Of a stretch of 64,000 bases of DNA, positions 36,243 through 46,592 are shown one piece after another. A program made the translations under genes and the position numbers. The notes under the pieces were generated by a model. That model searched no databases. It saw only the letters and a list, made by a program, of their open reading frames with translations, and was not told the DNA's origin. Position 1 is the stretch's first letter, and each line of letters opens with the position of its first letter. Origin of the DNA: Chitinophaga dinghuensis (GTDB lineage Bacteria; Bacteroidota; Bacteroidia; Chitinophagales; Chitinophagaceae); the NCBI RefSeq assembly GCF_003259435.1, contig NZ_QLMA01000004.1:682001-746000 (forward strand), read 5' to 3'.

Positions 36243-37607
36243 ATGAAGATACGTCACCGTTTGTCCCTTCAGTTTACACTGATCTCCGGTATTTTGCTTA
36301 CTGTGGTTTTTATCCTGGTGTACCTGTTGTCTGCCCGATATGTTCGAAATAATTTCTATAAACAGCTGGAAGTAAGAGCCCTCGTAACGGCCCAGGTTTA
36401 CCTGGAAAAAGATGAGCTGACCAAAAAGAAGTTCCTGGAAATTGAAAAGAGCTATCAGCAGAGTATTCCAGGCGAATCCAGCAACATCTATGATAATAAA
36501 AATCAACCTGTATTTATTGAGAAAATAAAATACAACTGGCCGGTATCCTTGCTGGATCAGATTCGCCGACATGATATTTACCGTTTTACCTTCGGCGATA
36601 AGTATGGACTGGGCATGTATTATCCTGATAACCAGGGCGACTTCGTCGTGATTGTAACTGCTCGTAATACCATAGGAGAACAACAATTGCAGTATCTGCT
36701 CTGGATTCTCGTATGTATGGGATTTGTGGCAATGCTGGTAGTATATCTGCTGGGGCAATGGTACGCCAGCAGAGCATTACAGCCTATTCAAAGCATCAAC
36801 CGCCAGGTAAAGCGCATCCGCGCCAGCAACCTGCATATGCGGGTGAACCGCGGGAAGAACAAAGATGAAATAGCGGAACTGGCCACCAACTTCAATGAGA
36901 TGCTGGAACATATGCAGCATGCTTTTGAAATGCAACGCTCCTTTGTGTCTAATGCCTCCCATGAGTTGCGTACGCCACTTACCACTATCATTGGTGAAAT
37001 AGAAGTAACAATGCAGAAAGACCGTACTACAGAACAATATAAAGAAACATTAAGCACGCTGCTGGATGAATCAGAGAAGCTGAAAATCATTACAGACGGC
37101 CTTTTGCAGCTAACCCGCGTGGATGCAGTGCTGGACCCTGCCCAAACGGAAGATATCCGCATGGATGAATTGCTCTGGGAGATCCAGGCATACTGGCAGC
37201 AGCAGGAAACGCCTTTGCCGCTGGACATACAGTTATTACACCTGCCAGAGAATCCTGCCCAGCTAACCATCAGAGGAAACAGGCAATTACTCGCGCTGGC
37301 CATTAATAATATCGTCAGGAATGCCTTCAAGTTTTCCCACAACGCCCCCGTGAAATGCAGGCTGGAAGTCAATAAAGAAGGAATTCTATTATCTGTCAGC
37401 GATAACGGTATCGGGATCGATAAGGAAGAACAGGAGAAAATATTCCTGCCCCTGTACCGGGCTACTAATGCGCATAGTTTTGCCGGTTACGGCATCGGTC
37501 TCTCTATGACCCAGAAAATTCTCCATTTGCATCGCTCCCGCATTACGGTGAGTAGCGTTAAGGGTGAGGGGACTACATTTCACATTTTTTTTGATAATGA
37601 ACACTAA
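36243..37607 (+). CDS. Sensor histidine kinase of the RND efflux two-component system
   Basis: A 454-aa inner-membrane kinase. Two membrane helices lie near residues 10-30 and 150-170 and flank a 120-residue periplasmic sensor; a HAMP linker follows, then HisKA with SNASHELRTPL (His240), then HATPase with NNIVRNAFKFS, SDNGIGI and GYGIGLSM. The structure is like CusS. It probably phosphorylates the preceding regulator. Confidence 0.9.
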   Translation: MKIRHRLSLQFTLISGILLTVVFILVYLLSARYVRNNFYKQLEVRALVTAQVYLEKDELTKKKFLEIEKSYQQSIPGESSNIYDNKNQPVFIEKIKYNWPVSLLDQIRRHDIYRFTFGDKYGLGMYYPDNQGDFVVIVTARNTIGEQQLQYLLWILVCMGFVAMLVVYLLGQWYASRALQPIQSINRQVKRIRASNLHMRVNRGKNKDEIAELATNFNEMLEHMQHAFEMQRSFVSNASHELRTPLTTIIGEIEVTMQKDRTTEQYKETLSTLLDESEKLKIITDGLLQLTRVDAVLDPAQTEDIRMDELLWEIQAYWQQQETPLPLDIQLLHLPENPAQLTIRGNRQLLALAINNIVRNAFKFSHNAPVKCRLEVNKEGILLSVSDNGIGIDKEEQEKIFLPLYRATNAHSFAGYGIGLSMTQKILHLHRSRITVSSVKGEGTTFHIFFDNEH

Positions 37608-37684
37608 ATCTAATTTGGTTTTAATCTCGTTCTAACATACGGCTAATAGGCTATAGTCATCTTTGCAACGAAAAAATTTGTTGT

Positions 37685-38965
37685 ATGACTAATAGACTAG
37701 CATTGTTCCTATTACTAATGCTGTATGAAACATTCTGTGGAAGTAGCATTTCGGCGCAAAGCAAAGACTCCCTGCAGCTTACCCTTTCTCAGGCAGAGCA
37801 GTTGCTGTTACAGAAGAATATCCCTTTACTGGCACAACGGTATAACATCGATTCCGCTAAAGCAGGTATTATCACCGCCAAATTATACGATAACCCGCAG
37901 GTTACGTTTGAGAATACATTGTATAACCACACCACCCAAAAATGGTTCGATTTCGGTTATGATAGTGAAAACACCCTCCAGGTACAGCAGCTGGTGAAGC
38001 TGGCCGGAAAGCGTAACAAGGAAATCCAAATGGCCCGCAGTGGGGTAAAGATGAGCGAGTTCCAGTTCTTCGATCTGCTCCGTACCCTGCGTTTCTCTTT
38101 GGCAGATAACTTCTACGATCTCTATTATAAGCAACAATCGCTGCAAACGTACAGCAGCCAGATTGCTTTCCTCCAAACGGTAGTTAAAGTTTTTGAACAA
38201 CAGAAAGCAATGGGCAACATTGCCCCGAAAGAAATTATCCGTCTGAAATCGCTCCTGTACGATTTACAGCATGACGAATTGCAGTTAAGACTGGATGTGC
38301 AACAAACACAATCCGATCTGGCACTGCTGATTCGTATACCCGCGACCGTTACTATTGTTCCGGAGTTGCCGGGCACAGAACATTTGCCGCTGGTGGCGCA
38401 ATACAGCTACCAAACATTGCTGGATACCGCAATGGAAAATCGCTACGACCTGAAGATTGCCAAAGAGAATGTAAACTACAGCAATCTGAATCTGCGTCTC
38501 CAGAAAGCCAATGCTGTACCAGATCTGACAGTAGGCTTCTCCTATGATAAACAGGGCAATTTCGAAAGAAATTACAATGGTCTGAACGTTAGTATGCCAC
38601 TCCCATTCTTTAACCGCAACCAAGGCAATATCAAAATGGCCAAAGCGGTACTGGAAAGCAGCAAACTCCAGCTGGAAGGACAACAAGACCAACTGCAACA
38701 TGAAGTGATGAATAGTATGAAAGAAGCGTTGCAAACAGAAAAACTGATTGGTGATTTTGATCCGGGTTTCGAGAACGACTATACGACGATGATGAAAGAA
38801 ATCGAGAAGAATTACAGTCTCCATAACATCGGACTACTGGAGTTCATCGACCTCTATGACGCATATCGTAGTAATGTCCTGAAGATGAATGAGCTCAAAT
38901 ACAACAGGCTCAGCGCTCTTGAAAAACTTAATTATACCACCGGTTCACAGATCTTCCATCTCTAA
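37685..38965 (+). CDS. TolC-family outer-membrane efflux protein (CusC/CzcC-like)
   Basis: A 426-aa outer-membrane channel. A signal peptide covers residues 1-24 (ends ISAQS). The mature protein has the two internal repeats of the OEP fold, long helices rich in Gln and Leu, and GLNVSMPLPFFNRNQGNIKMA near 299, a typical CzcC-type segment. It forms the exit duct for the adjacent RND pump. It follows the kinase by 77 bases; a CATCTTTG sequence at 37658-37665 in that gap is one base off the -7 consensus. Confidence 0.87.
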   Translation: MTNRLALFLLLMLYETFCGSSISAQSKDSLQLTLSQAEQLLLQKNIPLLAQRYNIDSAKAGIITAKLYDNPQVTFENTLYNHTTQKWFDFGYDSENTLQVQQLVKLAGKRNKEIQMARSGVKMSEFQFFDLLRTLRFSLADNFYDLYYKQQSLQTYSSQIAFLQTVVKVFEQQKAMGNIAPKEIIRLKSLLYDLQHDELQLRLDVQQTQSDLALLIRIPATVTIVPELPGTEHLPLVAQYSYQTLLDTAMENRYDLKIAKENVNYSNLNLRLQKANAVPDLTVGFSYDKQGNFERNYNGLNVSMPLPFFNRNQGNIKMAKAVLESSKLQLEGQQDQLQHEVMNSMKEALQTEKLIGDFDPGFENDYTTMMKEIEKNYSLHNIGLLEFIDLYDAYRSNVLKMNELKYNRLSALEKLNYTTGSQIFHL

Positions 38966-38980
38966 ACTTTACGTTTCACC

Positions 38981-40093
38981 ATGCAAAATATTATCAAATC
39001 CTGCTTACCTGCAACTGCCTCTATTATACTCTCTGCCGGCATACTCACAGGCTGCGGCACTAAAGCCAAGACGCCTGATGCTCCTGTGCAATGGGCCCTT
39101 ACCGATTCTTTAATAAAGAAACTGGAAGTGGATACCGCCAGCGTGATGCAAGTAGAGAACCAAATCTCACTAACGGGAAAAATCACGGCCAATGAAGACA
39201 GAATGGCCAGGATTTTTCCCATGGTGAGCGGTATCGTTACCAATGTGAAAGTCAATTCCGGCGATTATGTGCAACGCGGCCAAACCCTCGCTGTCATTAA
39301 AAGCCCTGAAATGGCTGGATTTACCGCCGATCAGACCATCAGCCAACAGGATATGCAAATGGCTAAACGCAGCCTGGAAGTAGCCGAGTCTTTCTACAAA
39401 AGCGGTTTAAACTCTCGTAAAGATTACGAAGAAGCAAAAGGAAACTACGATAAAGCAGTAGCCACCTACAACAAATCAAAAGCAATTGCCGATATCAATG
39501 GCGGTGCGCATCAAACGTTTTATACCGTAAAAGCCACTGTACCAGGATTTGTGGTGACGAAGAAAGCGGTGGAAAACATGCAATGGCGCCAGGATAACAA
39601 TGATCCCATCTTCGAAGTGGCCGATCTGGCAAATGTTTGGGCTATCATAAATGTATTTGAATCCGATATCTCCAGCGTTCATCAGGGCGATAAAGTACAG
39701 ATGACCACCTTATCGTATCCTAACAAAGTATTTGAAGGTCGTATCGACAAGATCTACAATGTACTGGATCCGGAGAAGAAAGTAATGAAAGCCAGAGTGG
39801 TGATAGATAATCCCGGTTACCTCCTGAAGCCGGAGATGTTTGTCAGCATCAAAGCACAAAGACATTCCGATTCTGATTTAGTGAGTATCCGTTCCCGTGG
39901 TATCATCTTCGACAGAGACAAATATTATGCATTGGTACTGACCAATCAAAAGCCAGGCGTGGCTATCCGCGAGGTGACAGTGGACCATACCGTTGAAGGC
40001 AGAGCCTATATCACATCAGGGCTCCAGGCTGGCGACAGGGTGATTGCTTCCCAGCAGGTGTTTATCTATGAAACACTGAAGGATCAACAGTAA
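38981..40093 (+). CDS. RND periplasmic adaptor lipoprotein (CusB/CzcB-like)
   Basis: A 370-aa adaptor. The signal ends with ILTGCGTK, so the mature protein is probably lipidated at Cys25. The lipoyl-like half-motifs (FPMVSGIVTNVKVNSGDYVQRGQTLAVI) surround a helical hairpin, and a beta-barrel plus membrane-proximal domain follow. It links the inner-membrane pump to the TolC-like channel. It starts 15 bases after the outer-membrane gene. Confidence 0.88.
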   Translation: MQNIIKSCLPATASIILSAGILTGCGTKAKTPDAPVQWALTDSLIKKLEVDTASVMQVENQISLTGKITANEDRMARIFPMVSGIVTNVKVNSGDYVQRGQTLAVIKSPEMAGFTADQTISQQDMQMAKRSLEVAESFYKSGLNSRKDYEEAKGNYDKAVATYNKSKAIADINGGAHQTFYTVKATVPGFVVTKKAVENMQWRQDNNDPIFEVADLANVWAIINVFESDISSVHQGDKVQMTTLSYPNKVFEGRIDKIYNVLDPEKKVMKARVVIDNPGYLLKPEMFVSIKAQRHSDSDLVSIRSRGIIFDRDKYYALVLTNQKPGVAIREVTVDHTVEGRAYITSGLQAGDRVIASQQVFIYETLKDQQ

Positions 40094-40125
40094 CCACATT
40101 AGCCAACTTATCAAAATTTCCGTAC

Positions 40126-43100
40126 ATGAATAAGTTCCTGAAGAAAGTCTTTGCTTTCTCACTTGTCAATAAATACTTCATCTTCTTTGCAGCCGCAGTC
40201 ATGGCGGTTGCTGGATATATCAGCTTCAAGCAGATAGGCGTGGACGCATTTCCGGATGTAACCAATACCTCTGTTACCATTATTACACAATGGCAGGGGC
40301 GAAGCGCTGAAGAAGTAGAGAGATTCGTTACCCGTCCTATAGAGATCGCTATGAACAGGGCACAAAAGAAGACGCATATACGTAGTTCTTCTTTGTTTGG
40401 TCTGTCGGTAGTAAAGATCATCTTCGACGATGATGTTGACGATACATTTGCCCGTCAGCAAATCAATAATAATATTACCTCTGCCAACCTGCCGGAGGGC
40501 GCTGATCCTGAGATCGAGCCACCATACGGTCCTACAGGGGAAATATACCGTTATACCCTGGAGAGCCCGAAACGTTCCGTACAGGAACTGAAAACGATGC
40601 AGGACTGGGTAGTGGAACGTAACCTGTTATCTGTTTCCGGTGTAGCCGATATCGTTAGTTTCGGTGGGGAAGTGAAGATCTACCAGGTGACCATGAATCC
40701 TTCCAAAGCAGTACAGTACGATATTACCGCCCAGGAAATGTTCCAGGCATTACAGAAAAGTAATGTGAATGTTGGGGGAGATGTGATTGTTAAAAATGCA
40801 CAGGCTTATGTGGTGCGTGGTATCGGGGTACTCAACAACGAAGATGAAATCCGAAATATAATAGTAGACCATATCAATGGTACGCCTATACTGGTGAAAG
40901 ATGTGGCGGATGTCAGCCTGGCGGCACTTCCACGCCTTGGTCAGGTAGGACGCGACAGAGATCATGATGTGGTGGAAGGTATTGTGGTGATGCGCAAAGG
41001 AGAGAACCCTGCAAACGTCATCCAGGAGCTGAAAGTGAAGATTGATGAACTGAACACAAAAATTCTTCCTGAAGATGTAAAGATCAAACCTTTCTACAAC
41101 AGGGAAGACCTCATCGAATTCTCTACCCACACGGTATTGCATAACATGATTGAGGGTATCATCTTTGTAACGGTGATTGTATTCCTCTTCATGGCCGACT
41201 GGCGCACTACTGTCATTGTATCTATTGTTATACCGCTGGCGTTGCTCTTTGCGTTTATATGTTTACGTATGAAAGGCATGAGCGCCAATTTGCTATCGAT
41301 GGGGGCGATTGACTTCGGTATCATCATAGACGGCGCCGTGGTAATGATGGAAGGGATATTCGTGATGCTGGATCACAAGGCTCATAAAGTAGGCATGGAG
41401 CGTTTCAATAAGCTGAGTAAGCTGGGAATGATCCGTAAAGCTTGTATGGAGAATGGTAAAGGCATCATGTTTGCGAAGCTGATCATCATCACTGGTTTGC
41501 TGCCTATCTTCACCTTTGAGAAAGTAGAAGGAAAAATGTTCTCTCCACTGGCCTGGACACTGGGCTTCGCCTTGCTGGGAGCGCTGATCCTGACTTTTAC
41601 ACTGGTGCCTGCCTTGGCAAGTATGCTGCTGAGAAAGAATGTGAAGGAGAAAAACAATCCGTTCCTGAATTTCATACATACCAAAACGCTCCGCATATTT
41701 AATTTCTCCTTTAAACACAGACGTCCCGTATTCTTCAGTTCTCTTATTGCGCTGGTAATTGGCCTGTACTGCTTCAAATTCCTGGGAACAGAGTTCTTGC
41801 CGCAGTTGAATGAGGGCGCTATCTATATCAGGGCTACTGGACCTTTGAGTACATCTCTGGATGAATCAGTTCGTATAGCCAACGACGTTCGTCGTAAGTT
41901 ATTACAGTTCCCGGAAGTACGACAGGTAATGTCTCAGACTGGCCGTCCGAACGATGGTACAGATGCTACCGGCTTTTATAATATTGAGTTGCATGTAGAC
42001 ATCTATCCGCAGTCGGAATGGAAGAGCGGTCTGAGTAAAGAAGAGCTCATCAAACGTATGAACGATAAGCTGGAAGGGATTCCGGGTATTACCCTGAACT
42101 TCTCCCAGCCGATTATGGATAACGTAGAAGAAGCTGTATCTGGTGTAAAAGGATCGCTGGTAGTGAAGCTCTTCGGTGACGACTTCAAAGTAGTAGAAGA
42201 GAAGGAAGAACAGATTGAAAAGATCCTGAAAACAGTGCGTGGTATTGAAGACTTAGGTATTCTGAGGAATATGGGGCAGCCAGAGCTACGTATCAACCTG
42301 GATCAGCAGAAAATGGCCTTGTACGGCGTTACAACCGAAGATGCCAACTCTGTAATTGAAATGGCGATTGGCGGTAAAGCGGCCACCCGTATTTACGAAG
42401 GGGAGAAATACTTTGATCTGCGTATCCGTTATCCGGAAAATTTCCGCGAAGATGAAACGGCTATCGGAAACCTGACCGTACCTACTCTCAGAGGGAATAA
42501 AATTCCTTTGAAAGAAATTGCAGACATCAAGCATATCGTTGGGCCTAGTATGATTTACAGGGATAAGCATGCACGTTATGGGGCGATTAAATTCTCCGTG
42601 CGTGAACGCGACCTTGGTAGCACCATTGCAGAGGCGCAGCAGAAAGTGGCTGCACAGATTTCGCTGCCAAAAGGCTACAACCTGGAATGGGCAGGGGATT
42701 TCGAGAATCAGCAACGTGCTACCAAGCGACTGACACAGGTAGTGCCGATCAGCTTACTGCTCATCTTCCTGATCCTCTTCATCCTCTTCGGAAAGGTAAA
42801 AGATTCCTTACTGGTATTGAACAACGTACCATTTGCCATTATCGGGGGTATCTTCTCTCTGTGGCTCACGAATACCAACTTCAGTATTTCTGCAGGTATC
42901 GGATTCATTGCATTATTTGGTATATGTGTGCAGAATGGGGTGATTCTCTTATCCAAGTTTAAGACAAATATCCGCACTTTGCCGGATGGCACAGAAGCCA
43001 GTCTGAAACTGGCGATACATGAAGGCGTGGAGTCTCGTATCCGTCCGGTGGTGATGACAGCCATGATGGCGGCTATCGGATTGCTGCCGGCAGCGATGAG

Positions 43101-43248
43101 TACCGGTATTGGTTCAGAAACAGCCAGACCGCTCGCCAGAGTAGTGATTGGGGGATTGATGACAGATACTGTTTTCAACCTGTTTATCTTCCCGATTGTG
43201 TTCTACTGGTCTTACCGCAGAATGGTAACACATCCGCCTAAGAAATAA
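40126..43248 (+). CDS. Heavy-metal RND pump, CusA/CzcA family
   Basis: A 1040-aa inner-membrane proton-driven exporter with twelve hydrophobic helices and two large periplasmic loops. The family marker is AIDFGIIIDGAVVMMEG near residues 393-409, with the proton-relay aspartate in the D-G-A-V-V motif; GRPNDGTDATGFYNIEL near 606 and WAGDFENQQRA near 856 are also typical. It belongs to the metal-export HME group rather than the drug-export HAE group. The upstream sensor-regulator genes suggest induction by a metal ion. Confidence 0.93.
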   Translation: MNKFLKKVFAFSLVNKYFIFFAAAVMAVAGYISFKQIGVDAFPDVTNTSVTIITQWQGRSAEEVERFVTRPIEIAMNRAQKKTHIRSSSLFGLSVVKIIFDDDVDDTFARQQINNNITSANLPEGADPEIEPPYGPTGEIYRYTLESPKRSVQELKTMQDWVVERNLLSVSGVADIVSFGGEVKIYQVTMNPSKAVQYDITAQEMFQALQKSNVNVGGDVIVKNAQAYVVRGIGVLNNEDEIRNIIVDHINGTPILVKDVADVSLAALPRLGQVGRDRDHDVVEGIVVMRKGENPANVIQELKVKIDELNTKILPEDVKIKPFYNREDLIEFSTHTVLHNMIEGIIFVTVIVFLFMADWRTTVIVSIVIPLALLFAFICLRMKGMSANLLSMGAIDFGIIIDGAVVMMEGIFVMLDHKAHKVGMERFNKLSKLGMIRKACMENGKGIMFAKLIIITGLLPIFTFEKVEGKMFSPLAWTLGFALLGALILTFTLVPALASMLLRKNVKEKNNPFLNFIHTKTLRIFNFSFKHRRPVFFSSLIALVIGLYCFKFLGTEFLPQLNEGAIYIRATGPLSTSLDESVRIANDVRRKLLQFPEVRQVMSQTGRPNDGTDATGFYNIELHVDIYPQSEWKSGLSKEELIKRMNDKLEGIPGITLNFSQPIMDNVEEAVSGVKGSLVVKLFGDDFKVVEEKEEQIEKILKTVRGIEDLGILRNMGQPELRINLDQQKMALYGVTTEDANSVIEMAIGGKAATRIYEGEKYFDLRIRYPENFREDETAIGNLTVPTLRGNKIPLKEIADIKHIVGPSMIYRDKHARYGAIKFSVRERDLGSTIAEAQQKVAAQISLPKGYNLEWAGDFENQQRATKRLTQVVPISLLLIFLILFILFGKVKDSLLVLNNVPFAIIGGIFSLWLTNTNFSISAGIGFIALFGICVQNGVILLSKFKTNIRTLPDGTEASLKLAIHEGVESRIRPVVMTAMMAAIGLLPAAMSTGIGSETARPLARVVIGGLMTDTVFNLFIFPIVFYWSYRRMVTHPPKK

Positions 43249-43263
43249 ATGAATGAAGTATAC

Positions 43264-43302
43264 ACTAACAAAAAATGCCCCATTGGGGCATTTTTTGTTA
43301 GT
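43264..43302. terminator. Bidirectional terminator between the RND operon and the AI-2E gene
   Basis: Perfect 19-bp inverted repeat (ACTAACAAAAAATGCCCCA and its complement), with a GC stem CCCC-ATT-GGGG and flanking A and T runs. It serves both convergent transcripts. Confidence 0.88.
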
Positions 43303-43313
43303 AGAAGTATTTT

Positions 43314-44405
43314 TTATTCCTCCGCTTTTGGAGCAGGAGGTACTTTTATTTTCTTTGGTTTTTCTTCTACGCCCAGCAGAATAGCCCATGGATGCATGCT
43401 ATCTACGCTTTCGCAGAGAATTTTTACAATAGCAATCACTGGAATTGCCAGGAACATACCAGGAATACCCCAGAGCATATTGCCGAGAATAACGCCTACG
43501 ATAGTAGCCAGGGCATTGATTTTTACCTTACTGCCAACGATGCTTGGAAACAGGATGTTACTATCTACGAGGTGAACCAGGAATAGGGAGATGGCCACTT
43601 GCAGACCTGCCAACGGTACGCTGGTGGCGAGCGTTACAACGGTACATAGTAACAGCGCCACAAATATCCCGATGTAAGGAATCAGGTTAAATATGGCGGA
43701 CATCATGCCCAGCAGAATCGCGTATTTGATACCCAGAATGGAGAAAATAATGCAGTTCAGGATGGCTACCACTACCATTTCAATCATCAAACCGCCCACA
43801 TAACTTTTGATAATAGAGCGAGTCCGCTCTACTACGCCCATCAGTGTTTCCCGGTGCTTGGCATCAAAAAGGGAGATGAGGAATTTCACCAGCATCCGGC
43901 GATACAACAAAATGAAGAAGGTATACAGTAATATAAAAACGATAAAGATCACCATGGAAGAAACCGAGAGCAGGGTGGTGCTAACGAAGCTGGTGGCGGT
44001 ACCAAGGGTACCCATGGCCAGTTTTTCCAGGTAACTCATTTGCATATTCGAGTTGATATGGAATTTTTCGTTTACCCATGCCTGTATGGAGTTCAAGGTA
44101 ATGACCAGTTTGTGTTGCAGCTGCGGGAGATCTGTGATGAAAGACTCCATTTGCTTGATGAGCAACATCAGCACAGATAAAAATAGGATAATGAAAACCA
44201 GTAGGGACGTGATGGCGGCCAATCCTCTGGGGAAATGCCATTTCTCCAGCAGGTTTGCCAATGGCAGTAACATAATGGATATGAGAAAGGCAAAAATCAA
44301 TGGGATGATGACTTCGCTCCCTGTCCGCACAATGATTACGATCAATACCAGCGAGAGTAAAGTAAGCGCAAGTTTGGCGTAAAAGGGTAATTTCAATTCG
44401 TTCAT
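43314..44405 (-). CDS. AI-2E family permease
   Basis: A 363-aa inner-membrane protein with about eight hydrophobic helices. The paired N-terminal helices, a central helical periplasmic region (residues 80-150) and NLIPYIGIFVALL plus VGVILGNMLWGIPGMFLAIPV near the C-terminus match the AI-2E/PerM family. Members export autoinducer-2 or act in sodium/proton exchange, so the name should not be read as a specific substrate. Confidence 0.87.
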   Translation of the reverse strand: MNELKLPFYAKLALTLLSLVLIVIIVRTGSEVIIPLIFAFLISIMLLPLANLLEKWHFPRGLAAITSLLVFIILFLSVLMLLIKQMESFITDLPQLQHKLVITLNSIQAWVNEKFHINSNMQMSYLEKLAMGTLGTATSFVSTTLLSVSSMVIFIVFILLYTFFILLYRRMLVKFLISLFDAKHRETLMGVVERTRSIIKSYVGGLMIEMVVVAILNCIIFSILGIKYAILLGMMSAIFNLIPYIGIFVALLLCTVVTLATSVPLAGLQVAISLFLVHLVDSNILFPSIVGSKVKINALATIVGVILGNMLWGIPGMFLAIPVIAIVKILCESVDSMHPWAILLGVEEKPKKIKVPPAPKAEE

Positions 44406-44539
44406 GAAGAATAGTATTTATTCAAATTTATTAAATATCAACATTTTTTGCATTAAGATTTTAGTAATTCCGCGAACGGCATAGTATTCTTTATTTCCAT
44501 TGTCTATTTTGTGTACCACCTTATCAAACCCTTATTTAC

Positions 44540-45646
44540 ATGAAAAGTTTAGCAACCATTGTCTTATTGTTAGTCGCAACACTGACAGTCTCAGCACAAC
44601 AGAAAAACAACATCGACTCCCTTCCGGTACGGGGATTCTGTATCGGTTCTCCCAATGCGTCACGGGTGGAAGCCTTTATTAAGTTTATCAATGAGGAGTT
44701 GGCGCCCCGGCATATTAACACCTTGATATTAAGGGTGGATTACAATTATCAGTATAAGTCGCATCCTGAGCTGAGGGATTCCGGCGCTTTAAGCGAGGCG
44801 CAGATAAAGCAGCTGGTAAAAGTTTGCCGCAAGCATAATATCCGCCTGATTCCGCAGATCAATTTGTTGGGGCATCAGTCGTGGCATGGGCACACGATGA
44901 ATCTTCTCCGCGTTTATCCAGATTTCGATGAAACGCCCTGGGTAAAGATGCCGGAGAAATATGAATGGCCGAATGCGGATGGTTTGTACTGTAAAAGTTA
45001 TTGCCCTTTGCATCCGGGGGTACACAAAGTAGTATTTGATTTGGTGGATGAGATCTGTGATGTATTTGAATCCAACGCTTTTCATGCGGGGATGGATGAA
45101 GTATTTTATATAGGAGAAGACAAGTGTCCACGTTGCGGGGGGCGCGATAAAGCGGAATTGTATAGTGGAGAGATTTGGAAGATACGGAACCATCTGGCTG
45201 AAAAGGATCGTCAGTTATGGATTTGGGGCGACAGGCTCCTGGATGGCAAGACCACTGGATTAGGCATGTGGGAAGCTAGTATGAACAATACCCATAGGGC
45301 GGTGGATTTGGTACCGAAGGACATCATGGTATGCGACTGGCATTACGAACGTCCGGATAAGACGCCGGTGTTATTTGCGATGAAGGGTTTGAATGTGATT
45401 ACTTGTCCGTGGAGAATGCCGGATAATGCATTGTTGCAATTGCAGGATATGTTTGACTATCGTAACACGGCTACCCGGGAAATGAAACCTCGTTATCAGG
45501 GTATGATGCAGACGGTTTGGTCAGACGCGGGTTCTTTCCTGGATGAGTTCTACGGGGTATGGAAGCCACCGGTGGATACTACCACCGGTAAGCCTTACAA
45601 GGATTTGCCATCGAATTGCTTCAAGGCAATATTTCCGAAGAAGTAA
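44540..45646 (+). CDS. Secreted GH20-like (beta/alpha)8 glycoside hydrolase
   Basis: A 368-aa secreted protein with a signal peptide ending TVSAQ near residue 20. The barrel resembles the GH20 catalytic domain: INTLILRVDYNYQY near 60, LIPQINLLGHQSWHG near 100 and a His-x-Gly-Met-Asp-Glu segment (HAGMDEVFYIG) with the pair Asp186-Glu187. It has no GH20b domain and contains a CPRCGG motif near 194, which could bind zinc. Divergent from classic hexosaminidases, so the activity is uncertain. Confidence 0.72.
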   Translation: MKSLATIVLLLVATLTVSAQQKNNIDSLPVRGFCIGSPNASRVEAFIKFINEELAPRHINTLILRVDYNYQYKSHPELRDSGALSEAQIKQLVKVCRKHNIRLIPQINLLGHQSWHGHTMNLLRVYPDFDETPWVKMPEKYEWPNADGLYCKSYCPLHPGVHKVVFDLVDEICDVFESNAFHAGMDEVFYIGEDKCPRCGGRDKAELYSGEIWKIRNHLAEKDRQLWIWGDRLLDGKTTGLGMWEASMNNTHRAVDLVPKDIMVCDWHYERPDKTPVLFAMKGLNVITCPWRMPDNALLQLQDMFDYRNTATREMKPRYQGMMQTVWSDAGSFLDEFYGVWKPPVDTTTGKPYKDLPSNCFKAIFPKK

Positions 45647-46573
45647 TCAGTAATGTTTTCTAAGCAGTGGAATGAAAATTTCGCTGAAGTTAGGCTGGGT
45701 AAGGGATATGTAGAAATGATTTCCACTCATTTTGAATATCCCTTCCTTGCAATTACGACTGATGAAGTCGTACATAGGAATGCCGGCAGTAGCGAAATCC
45801 ATGGGTAATGGTAACCGCAGATAGGAACCTCCGGGAATACGTTTCTTCATCAGGTAGGAAAAATTACCATCCAGTTGAATCAGCGTTTTATAGTCTGTTG
45901 CCGGGATAGCAATACCTGCAAACATGGAGAGTTTCTCATAGTCAGTCACCGGAACGGAATCGAGGGTGCCGGTAATGATTCTGCTCTGCGGGATATCGTA
46001 GAGTGTTTTCATTTTCTGGAAGATGCCGGTGAAGTGCGTCATTCTTGCCATCATTTCCGCGATGGGATTTTGTCCGCGGGAGATGAGTGAATAATAAAGA
46101 ATATTATCTGGAAGTGTGACGCGTTCGCAGCGGTCGTAGGAGAAGAAGGAGCTAAGAGGGATATCGCCTGCGGCAGATGTGATGGCCTGAGTGATTTGAA
46201 TGGTCCTTTTTTCGTTGGGTAGTTCGAGAATTTTTCGGAATTGCAGTGGACTTTCTCTGAAGTGTTGTTTAAAGGCTTTGCTGAGGGCGGCGGTGGTAGC
46301 GTATCCGCAATGGTCGCTTATTTCCCCGATGTTGTAACCGCTGTGCCGTAGCAGGCCTGCTGCCAGTTCGAGGCGATGTCTTTTGACATATTGCCAGAAG
46401 GGCTCTTTCATGACTTCAGCGAAAGTGTGGTAAAAGTACGAATAGGACATTCCTAACCGCTCGGAAACCTCTTTGATGTTGAAAGGGTCGCTCACATGAT
46501 CATCTGCATAGGACAAACCCTGTAACGCCAGGTTCTCCAGCTGTTCCCTGGTAAAACTGGAAGATTTTAACAT
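45647..46573 (-). CDS. AraC-family regulator with C-terminal GyrI-like domain
   Basis: A 308-aa DNA-binding protein in the Rob-like layout. The two HTH motifs occupy residues 15-110 (FNIKEVSERLGMSYSYFYHTF, then YNIGEISDHCGYATTAALSKAFKQHF), and residues 150-308 form a GyrI/AraC effector-binding domain, so it probably binds a small ligand. It ends head-to-tail against the GH20-like gene stop. An inverted repeat lies just before its own start, which suggests autoregulation. Confidence 0.85.
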   Translation of the reverse strand: MLKSSSFTREQLENLALQGLSYADDHVSDPFNIKEVSERLGMSYSYFYHTFAEVMKEPFWQYVKRHRLELAAGLLRHSGYNIGEISDHCGYATTAALSKAFKQHFRESPLQFRKILELPNEKRTIQITQAITSAAGDIPLSSFFSYDRCERVTLPDNILYYSLISRGQNPIAEMMARMTHFTGIFQKMKTLYDIPQSRIITGTLDSVPVTDYEKLSMFAGIAIPATDYKTLIQLDGNFSYLMKKRIPGGSYLRLPLPMDFATAGIPMYDFISRNCKEGIFKMSGNHFYISLTQPNFSEIFIPLLRKHY

Positions 46574-46578
46574 AGTGC

Positions 46579-46592
46579 AACCTTTTAAGGTT
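46579..46592. promoter_or_regulatory. Candidate operator of the AraC-like gene
   Basis: AACCTT-TT-AAGGTT is an inverted repeat 6 bases upstream of the regulator's start codon. A related sequence (AACTTTTTTAAGGTT) lies at 46726-46740 in the same 320-base gap. Paired similar sites in front of a regulator suggest operators. The rest of the gap holds TAACTTTG at 46616 and the promoter described below, with no gene. Confidence 0.4.
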
